DNA from: Acetobacteraceae bacterium
GTDB lineage: Bacteria; Pseudomonadota; Alphaproteobacteria; Acetobacterales; Acetobacteraceae
Length of the DNA stretch: 32,075 nucleotides
NCBI GenBank assembly: GCA_027353465.1
Contig: DAIEHR010000187.1
Coordinates: forward strand, 1-32,075
Direction: 5' to 3'
Shown here: piece by piece, positions 25,739 to 32,075 of the stretch
How the letters are laid out: every line of letters starts with the position of its first letter
Position numbering within the stretch: position 1 is the first letter of the stretch
Made by a program: the position numbers and the translations under genes
Notes under the pieces: model-generated
Databases searched by the model: none
Seen by the model: the letters and a program-made list of their open reading frames with translations, nothing else
What the model was told of the DNA's origin: nothing

Positions 25739-28657
25739 ATGACGAAGCGCATGCTGATCGACGCCACACACGCGGAAGAAACCCGCGTTGTGGTGCTGGA
25801 CGGTACCCGACTTGAAGATTTCGACGTCGAGACCTCGACGAAGCGGCAACTCAAGGGGAACATCTACCTCGCCAAGGTAGTTCGGGTCGAACCAAGCCTT
25901 CAGGCGGCGTTCGTGGAATACGGCGGCAATCGCCACGGCTTCCTGGCGTTCAGCGAAATCCATCCCGACTACTACCAAATCCCGGTCGCCGACCGCCAAC
26001 GTCTGCTGGAAATGCAGGCCGAGGAAGCCAGGCGCGAGGAAGAGGAAGAAGACCTGGAGATGGCCCTGAGCCAAGGCATGGTCGAACCCATCCCCGTCCC
26101 CGTGGCGGCGCCGGTTGCTCCGGAACCAGCCGCCGAGGCATGGGCCTTCCCATCCACGCCGCGTCTGTTGGCCGCCGAAACGGTGTCCGAAGCACCGCAA
26201 GCGGAAGCCTGGGCTATGCCGGATGTCCCGCGCCTAATCGCGGAACCCGTGGCCGAGGCGGCACAACCACTTGATATCGTTTCCGATCGAGTGGTCGAAG
26301 ACGAATCCGACAGCGACGAATCGTACGACAACGACGGCGACCATGTCGAAGTGCTGCCGCCGCCGGAAACGGTGGGTGGTGGCGACCAGGAAACCAGCGA
26401 CGACCGCAACGAACGGCGCATGCCGTCGCGGTTCATGCGCAACTACAAGATCCAGGAGGTCATCCGCCGCCGGCAGATCCTGCTGGTCCAGGTCGTCAAG
26501 GAAGAACGCGGCACCAAGGGCGCCGCACTGACCACATACCTGTCACTGGCCGGCCGCTTCGGCGTGCTGATGCCGAACTCCCCGCGCGGCGGCGGGATTT
26601 CCCGCAAGATCACCTCCGCCACCGATCGCCGCCGGCTGAAAGAGGTGATGGCCGAACTCGATATCCCGCGCGGCATGGGCATGATCGTCCGCACCGCCGG
26701 TGCCAACCGCCCGAAGCCGGAAATCAAGCGCGACTGCGAATACCTGCTGCGGTTGTGGGACGATATCCGCGAGCACACCATGAAATCAGTGGCGCCCGCG
26801 TTGATCTACGAAGAGGCCAGCCTGATCAAACGCTCGATCCGCGACGTGTATTCGCGTGATATCGAGGAAATTCTGGTGGATGGCGAAGATGGCTGGCGCG
26901 CCGCGCACGATTTCATGCGCATGCTGATGCCGTCGCACGCCAAGAAGGTGCAGTTGTGGCGCGACGGCGGGCAGCCGCTGTTCGCCCGCAACCAGGTCGA
27001 AGCGCAACTCGACGCCATGTTGCAGCCCACCGTGCAGCTTCGCTCCGGCGGCTATCTGGTCATCAACCAGGCGGAGGCGCTGGTCGCGATCGACGTCAAC
27101 TCCGGCCGCTCCACCCGCGAACGCAACATCGAGGAAACCGCGCTACGGACAAACCTGGAGGCTGCCGATGAGGTTGCCCGCCAGTTGCGGCTGCGCGATC
27201 TGGCCGGCCTCGTCGTCATCGACTTCATCGACATGGAGTCCAAGCGCCACAACGCGATGGTCGAACGCCGGATCAAAGAGGCGCTGAAGAACGATCGGGC
27301 GCGTATCCAGGTCGGGCACATCAGCCATTTCGGCCTGCTGGAAATGAGCAGGCAGCGCCTGCGGCCATCGCTGGCGGAAACCAGTTTCATCCCCTGCCCG
27401 CATTGCGGCGGCACCGGCCATATCCGCAGCACCGAAAACGCGGCAATCCATGTTCTGCGCGGCATCGAGGACGAAGGCAGCAAGCGCCGCTCGGCCGAGA
27501 TCGTGGTGTATGTCGCCACACCGGTCGCGCTATACTTGCTGAATCATAAGCGGGAGCGGCTGCTCGAGATCGAGACCCGTTACACCATGCGGGTCATCAT
27601 TGCGGCTGATGACGGGCAGATCGCGCCCTCGTTCCGGATCGAGAAAATACGGACCCGGTCGGCCGAAGAGATGATTCCGGTCGTAACGATCGAACGCCCG
27701 ATGCCGTCGGTGCCGGATATCGAGGACGAAGAGGAAGAAGAAGTCGAGACCGCCGCCGCCAACGATGATGATGAGGATGGCGAGGAAGATACCGCTGAAG
27801 AGAAGGCCGCGGATGCGGCAGGCGGCGACGGCGCGGATGAAGCAGAGCGTCGTCGCAAGCGGCGCCGCCGGCGTCGGCGTGGCGGTCGCCGGGATGAGGT
27901 GCAGGCCACGCCCTCCGAGGACGGCCAGCAGCCCCTGCCCGAAGGCACGGCACCGGAGCCGGAGCCGGCGGGAGACGGGGAAGCAACTATACCCGTTACT
28001 GCCGTGGAGCCAGCCGAGACCTCGGTCGAGGCTGCCGAACCGGCCGAAGGCGGCGAAGCACAGTCTGCCAACGACGACGATCCTAAGAATCGGCGCCGTG
28101 GCCGACGGGGCGGCCGACGGCGCCGGCGTGACGGGGACGCGGAACTGTCACCCTTCGCGATGCCAGGGGCGGAACAGCCCGAGCTGCTGCCGGTTTATGC
28201 AGGCCCGACTCCGGCCGATCCGTTTGGCGGCCGCGCATTCGACATCTTCGACGTGATGGATCAGGCAGAACGCGCGGCGGAAGCGCAACCTGCGCCCCGC
28301 GCGGCGGTGGCGAGCGAGATCGTCAACACGAGCGCGCCAGAACCTGAAGCGCATGAACTGGTACTTGTTGAAGCCGAATCGGCAATCGCTGAACCGGCCG
28401 CCGTTGTGCCCTCACCCATCGAAACGCCAGCGCCCGAAATGGTCGCGGAGGCGCAACACGACGTCGTGATCACCACGGCGGCCGAACCGGTGAACGAGAT
28501 CATCGCGGCGGAACCGGACGTCGAGACGGCAATCGCGGTGGCCGCGGAGACCGCCCCAGCGGAGCCACACGCGCCCGAACCGCTGATCAAGCCGATCCTT
28601 ATCGGCGCAGATGAGCCCCCCGCGGCGGAGAAGAAGCGCGGCTGGTGGCGGCGGTAG
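25739..28657 (+). CDS. rne: Ribonuclease E/G family, RNase E with acidic S1-domain insert and Arg-rich C-terminal region
   Basis: MTKRMLIDATHAEETRVVVLDGTRLEDFDVE, NIYLAKVVRVEPSLQAAFVEYGGNRHGFL, AIDVNSGRSTRERNIEETALRTNLEAADEVARQLRLRDLAGLVVIDFIDM, Zn-link CPHCGGTG, RRRKRRRRRRRGGRR. Confidence 0.97.
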   Translation: MTKRMLIDATHAEETRVVVLDGTRLEDFDVETSTKRQLKGNIYLAKVVRVEPSLQAAFVEYGGNRHGFLAFSEIHPDYYQIPVADRQRLLEMQAEEARREEEEEDLEMALSQGMVEPIPVPVAAPVAPEPAAEAWAFPSTPRLLAAETVSEAPQAEAWAMPDVPRLIAEPVAEAAQPLDIVSDRVVEDESDSDESYDNDGDHVEVLPPPETVGGGDQETSDDRNERRMPSRFMRNYKIQEVIRRRQILLVQVVKEERGTKGAALTTYLSLAGRFGVLMPNSPRGGGISRKITSATDRRRLKEVMAELDIPRGMGMIVRTAGANRPKPEIKRDCEYLLRLWDDIREHTMKSVAPALIYEEASLIKRSIRDVYSRDIEEILVDGEDGWRAAHDFMRMLMPSHAKKVQLWRDGGQPLFARNQVEAQLDAMLQPTVQLRSGGYLVINQAEALVAIDVNSGRSTRERNIEETALRTNLEAADEVARQLRLRDLAGLVVIDFIDMESKRHNAMVERRIKEALKNDRARIQVGHISHFGLLEMSRQRLRPSLAETSFIPCPHCGGTGHIRSTENAAIHVLRGIEDEGSKRRSAEIVVYVATPVALYLLNHKRERLLEIETRYTMRVIIAADDGQIAPSFRIEKIRTRSAEEMIPVVTIERPMPSVPDIEDEEEEEVETAAANDDDEDGEEDTAEEKAADAAGGDGADEAERRRKRRRRRRRGGRRDEVQATPSEDGQQPLPEGTAPEPEPAGDGEATIPVTAVEPAETSVEAAEPAEGGEAQSANDDDPKNRRRGRRGGRRRRRDGDAELSPFAMPGAEQPELLPVYAGPTPADPFGGRAFDIFDVMDQAERAAEAQPAPRAAVASEIVNTSAPEPEAHELVLVEAESAIAEPAAVVPSPIETPAPEMVAEAQHDVVITTAAEPVNEIIAAEPDVETAIAVAAETAPAEPHAPEPLIKPILIGADEPPAAEKKRGWWRR

Positions 28658-28663
28658 GTTCCT

Positions 28664-28688
28664 ACCCGGGGGCTTGATGCCCCCGGGT
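28664..28688 (+). terminator. Hairpin terminator after rne
   Basis: ACCCGGGGGC-TTGAT-GCCCCCGGGT: perfect 10-bp stem, 5-nt loop, 7 nt after the rne stop. No U-tract. Confidence 0.75.
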
Positions 28689-28769
28689 CGCTGCCATCAT
28701 TGATCGAAGGGGGATCGGCGGCCGAAAAGTACGATTGCAAGGTCCGGCGTCCTGTCGATAATCAGTTTC

Positions 28770-29726
28770 ATGAGATACCTTGTATTAGGCTTGTTGGCTT
28801 GGCTTTCGGCATCGAGCCCTATCCTAGCTGAGGATTTTCCAAATCGGTCAATTCGCATCGTTGTCCCCACGGGCGCCGGGGGCATCACAGACGTGCTTGC
28901 TCGGTTCGTTGGCACGAAGTTGTCTCAGGCAACTGGACAGACTGTCGTAATCGATAATCGCAGCAGTACCGGCGGCATCGCTGGTTCGGACTACGTCGCT
29001 CGATCGGCACCGGACGGATACACGCTTTTGTTTGCGTTCCCGTCTCATACGATCAACGCCGCACTGTTCACGAAATTGCCTTATGACACGGTCGGTAGTT
29101 TCGCTCCGGTGACGATGGTCAGCAGCTTTCCGGCGGTGCTGGAGGTGACGCCGAAATTCCCGGCCGAGACTCTGCGCGGGGTGATTGAACTGGCGAAATC
29201 CACCTCCTATCCGCTGAACTATGCCAGTCTGGGCAACGGCAGCCTGGCCTTCCTCTCAGCGGCATTGTTTGCCCAGGAAGCCCATGTCCCGTTGGTGCAA
29301 GTGCCTTACAAGGATGTGCCCCAGGCGGCCGCGGCGCTGCAGTCCGGTGATGTGGATATGTTTTTCGACACGCCGGTCACCGCCCTTCCGCTGATGCACG
29401 CAGGCAATGTCCGAGCGCTGGGTGTCACCTCTGAAAGGCGGTTGGCGACAATGCCGGACGTTCCCACAATCGGGGAGGTGATCCCCGGCTATACGGCCAG
29501 AGGTTGGAACGGGGTATTGGCGCCGCGCGGGACGCCGGACGATGTGATCGAGCGATTGAACCACCTGATCGTCGGCATCCTGCAAACTCCGGACACGCAA
29601 CGAGAACTTGCCGCCATGGGGGTCCAGGTCATCGGCGATACGCCGGAACAGTTCGGCGCGGCGATCAAGGCGGATATCGCGAAATGGTCCGCCCTGATCG
29701 AACGGTTGGGCATCCAGCCGGAGTAA
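28770..29726 (+). CDS. Tripartite tricarboxylate transporter substrate-binding protein (Bug/TctC family)
   Basis: Signal peptide; FPNRSIRIVVPTGAGGITDVLARFVGTKLSQATGQTVVIDNRSSTGGIAGSDYVARSAPDGYTLLF; typical Bug C-terminus. Confidence 0.95.
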   Translation: MRYLVLGLLAWLSASSPILAEDFPNRSIRIVVPTGAGGITDVLARFVGTKLSQATGQTVVIDNRSSTGGIAGSDYVARSAPDGYTLLFAFPSHTINAALFTKLPYDTVGSFAPVTMVSSFPAVLEVTPKFPAETLRGVIELAKSTSYPLNYASLGNGSLAFLSAALFAQEAHVPLVQVPYKDVPQAAAALQSGDVDMFFDTPVTALPLMHAGNVRALGVTSERRLATMPDVPTIGEVIPGYTARGWNGVLAPRGTPDDVIERLNHLIVGILQTPDTQRELAAMGVQVIGDTPEQFGAAIKADIAKWSALIERLGIQPE

Positions 29727-29736
29727 AAAGACCGCG

Positions 29737-30576
29737 TTACCGATGCGGCGACCACTTATAGATTTTCGTCAGCGTTCCGCCCATCAACGCTTCTTTATCG
29801 CCGGCAGACAGCCGATCGGTGGTCCGGAATGCGTCCACCCCCTGCGCATAGGTCAGCAGTTCGACGGCCCGCGTCCAGTCCGTTCCCCACATGCAGCGGC
29901 CGATACCGAACGCATCGATGATGCGACGGATGGGATCCCAAATGTCTTTATACGGGAACGGTTCGTGGGAAAGCGTGCAGGCCCCGGTGATCTTGATCGC
30001 CACGTTGGCGTGTGCGGCAAGACCGAGTACGCTGGAGAGGTCAGCGAATGGATTGGCGGGGACCGGGGGCTCAAAGGGTTGTTGCAGGCCCAGGTGATCG
30101 ATCACTAACTGCGTATTGGGGTTGCGGGCAGCCAGCCTGCGCGCCTGCTCCACCCGTCCCCAGCACAGAAGGTTGACCGGAATCCCAAGCCTGGCGGCGG
30201 TAGCCAGAACCCGGTTGATTCCAGGGTCGTCGGCATCCTCCGACACGCCACGGGTCATCATAATTCGGATCGCCACCGTTCCCTTTGTGGCGGCCCAGTC
30301 CTCGATCGTTTCAACCACGCCCGGGTCGGCCGGATCGACCGGTTTGATCAGCGCGAAACGGCCAGGATGTTTCGCATACACCTGCAACGCATAGCTGGCA
30401 TCGTAACGATACATCGTGAACGGCGATACCAGAAGCGCGCCATCGACACCGACCGCATTCATCGCGGCCACCATGTCATCGCCGGTCACCTCGGCGGGGC
30501 CATGCAGCACACCGGCCCACGGGCGTTCCGGGCGATTCCGCTCATAGGCATGAACCTGCGCATCGATTATCGGCAT
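29737..30576 (-). CDS. Amidohydrolase-family (ACMSD/LigJ-like TIM-barrel) metal-dependent hydrolase
   Basis: MPIIDAQVHAYERNRPERPW, LVIDHLGL, IKITGACTL, RCMWGTDWTRA. Confidence 0.9.
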   Translation of the reverse strand: MPIIDAQVHAYERNRPERPWAGVLHGPAEVTGDDMVAAMNAVGVDGALLVSPFTMYRYDASYALQVYAKHPGRFALIKPVDPADPGVVETIEDWAATKGTVAIRIMMTRGVSEDADDPGINRVLATAARLGIPVNLLCWGRVEQARRLAARNPNTQLVIDHLGLQQPFEPPVPANPFADLSSVLGLAAHANVAIKITGACTLSHEPFPYKDIWDPIRRIIDAFGIGRCMWGTDWTRAVELLTYAQGVDAFRTTDRLSAGDKEALMGGTLTKIYKWSPHR

Positions 30577-30625
30577 CGCTTCGTCCCTCCTCCGGTTTTC
30601 ATTGCCGGCAACGATGCGCCTTTAG

Positions 30626-30667
30626 GCGGGCGAATCAAGTCCGCACACGGCGGACCCGATCGCCCGC
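30626..30667 (-). terminator. Two-tier hairpin downstream of the GST gene
   Basis: GCGGGCGA ... GTCCGC-ACACG-GCGGAC ... TCGCCCGC: outer 8 bp, inner 6 bp, in the gst-amidohydrolase gap. No U-tract. Confidence 0.55.
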
Positions 30668-30680
30668 GAGACTTCCCTGA

Positions 30681-31367
30681 TCAGGCAACCTTCTTGGCGA
30701 GATGCGGGAACATCGCAATTCTGGCCGCATCGTCCATTTCGGCCTTGAAAATGTGCTTTTCCTTCAGCGCCAGCGCCTTGGCGGCGGCCGGGCGGGCGCT
30801 GATTTCGGCCAGATGCCGCTGCACATGCGGGAACATCGTGACGCCATCCGGTCCAAGAACGAATCCGACCAGCCGCGACCAGCCCCAGACCGCCATATCG
30901 ACGATCGTGTAGGTATCGCCCAGCATGAAGCGATTCCTGGACAGGCGGTCATCGAGAATACCCCAATGACGCTGTGCTTCGAACACATAGCGGTTGACAG
31001 CGTATTCCTTAGGCTCCGGCGCGACAGTCTTGAAGTGAACCGCCTGCCCCGAATACGGCCCAATGCCGGAAGCAACGAACATCATCCATGACAGCAACGC
31101 GCCCCGTTCCGCCGGGGTATGACCGGGCAGGAACTGGCCGGTCTTTTCAGCCAGGTACAGCAGGATAGCATTACTGTCGAACACGGTTGCGTCGCCATCG
31201 ACGATCGCCGGCAACTTCGCGTTGGGGTTGATCGCCAGGAACGCCGGCTGGTGTTGTTCGCCCTTGCGGGTGTCGATCGGCACGGGTTCGTAGGCCAGGC
31301 CCATTTCCTCCAGGCACAGCGCGACTTTTGTCGGGTTAGGTGCCAGATTGTAATAGAACTTGATCAT
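30681..31367 (-). CDS. Glutathione S-transferase family protein
   Basis: MIKFYYNLAPNPTKVALCLEEMGLAYEPVPID, NPNAKLPAIVDGDATVFDSNAILLYLAEKTG. Confidence 0.94.
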   Translation of the reverse strand: MIKFYYNLAPNPTKVALCLEEMGLAYEPVPIDTRKGEQHQPAFLAINPNAKLPAIVDGDATVFDSNAILLYLAEKTGQFLPGHTPAERGALLSWMMFVASGIGPYSGQAVHFKTVAPEPKEYAVNRYVFEAQRHWGILDDRLSRNRFMLGDTYTIVDMAVWGWSRLVGFVLGPDGVTMFPHVQRHLAEISARPAAAKALALKEKHIFKAEMDDAARIAMFPHLAKKVA

Positions 31368-31487
31368 TATCTGTTTCCTGATTCAGTCGAACCGCGTTTC
31401 TACAGCAGCCGGTCCGGGCTGTCCGCGCCAAATTTCCTTTCGCCGACGGATCGCGCTACCCTGTTCTGGCGAGCGGGGGAAATAACT

Positions 31488-32075
31488 ATGCGACAGATCA
31501 GAATCGGCGACATCACAATCGATGCGGTGATCGAACGGGAAGGCCCATGGCGCCGCCCGGAGCAATTTTTTCCGATGTACGATGCGGCGGTCTGGAACCA
31601 CCACCTGCCTTCGATGGAACCAGAGGTGTTCGATCCGGCGCTGGGCCTGATGGTAACCACCTACCAGACCTTCGTCGTCCGATCCCCGCACCACACCATC
31701 CTGGTGGATACCTGCACCGGCGAGGACAAGGGCCATCCGCCGCCGTTCGACTTTCCAGGCAAGGAGCGCTGGCGCAACGAACTGTTTGCGCTGGGCGTCA
31801 CATACGAGTCCATCGACTATGTATTTTGCACCCATCTGCACATCGACCATACCGGCTGGAACACGACGCTGCGAAACGGGCGCTGGGTGCCGACCTTCCC
31901 GAACGCCAAATATGTCTTCCACAAGCGCGAATATGCGGTGTGGGAGGCTGAGCATGCCAAGGGCAACAACCCGCCGGGCACGGTGTTCCGCGACAACTGC
32001 CTGCCGATCGTGGAGGCGGGCCAGGCGCTGCTGGTGGACGACGATTATGCCCTGGACGACACCATCACCCTGACG
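31488..32075 (+). CDS. MBL-fold metallo-hydrolase, 3' end truncated by the window
   Basis: My translation from ATG 31488: MRQIRIGDITIDAVIEREGPWRRPEQFFPMYDAAVWNHH..., HTILVDTCTGEDK, metal motif THLHIDHTGWN. Frame open to the window end, so absent from the ORF track. Confidence 0.9.
   Translation, partial: MRQIRIGDITIDAVIEREGPWRRPEQFFPMYDAAVWNHHLPSMEPEVFDPALGLMVTTYQTFVVRSPHHTILVDTCTGEDKGHPPPFDFPGKERWRNELFALGVTYESIDYVFCTHLHIDHTGWNTTLRNGRWVPTFPNAKYVFHKREYAVWEAEHAKGNNPPGTVFRDNCLPIVEAGQALLVDDDYALDDTITLT

Noticed and set aside
1-32075. tRNA/rRNA genes, CRISPR arrays, insertion sequences or prophage
   Set aside because: No characteristic repeats, transposase or integrase motifs, or conserved RNA sequence were seen on reading. 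A tRNAscan/Infernal/ISfinder search would be needed to exclude them formally.

Overview
This is a GC-rich, gene-dense chromosomal segment, probably from an alphaproteobacterium (Acetobacteraceae/Rhodospirillales-like). That placement is inferred from the aroK-aroB fusion and the rne/amiC/mrcA/prfB neighbourhood. I see no tRNA, rRNA, CRISPR array or transposase. From left to right: a 5'-truncated shikimate kinase/3-dehydroquinate synthase fusion; an Xre/MbcA-type antitoxin plus RES-toxin pair; an EamA transporter; a translationally coupled methyltransferase / GT2 glycosyltransferase / SMR-like flippase operon; a lytic transglycosylase; a sigma54 enhancer-binding protein next to a duplicated Wza-like polysaccharide-export lipoprotein locus; a Pro/Ala-rich membrane-anchored protein; an ECF sigma factor; egtB-egtD (ergothioneine); Ku; a PfpI-family protein; an FAD monooxygenase; an MFS transporter; prfB with an intact +1 programmed frameshift site; mrcA (PBP1A); a cyanuric acid amidohydrolase/barbiturase-family gene inside the cell-wall cluster; amiC; rne with a long leader; a Bug/TctC binding protein; an amidohydrolase; a GST; and a 3'-truncated MBL-fold hydrolase. 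The strongest lead is the polysaccharide-export locus. A near-perfect sigma54 -24/-12 promoter (9976-9992, minus) faces tandem wza-like paralogs. It has a perfect palindrome upstream and a hyphenated inverted repeat over the predicted start site, and a sigma54 activator is encoded next door. Second is the ring-opening amidohydrolase inserted between amiC and mrcA, with its own candidate sigma54-like promoter.
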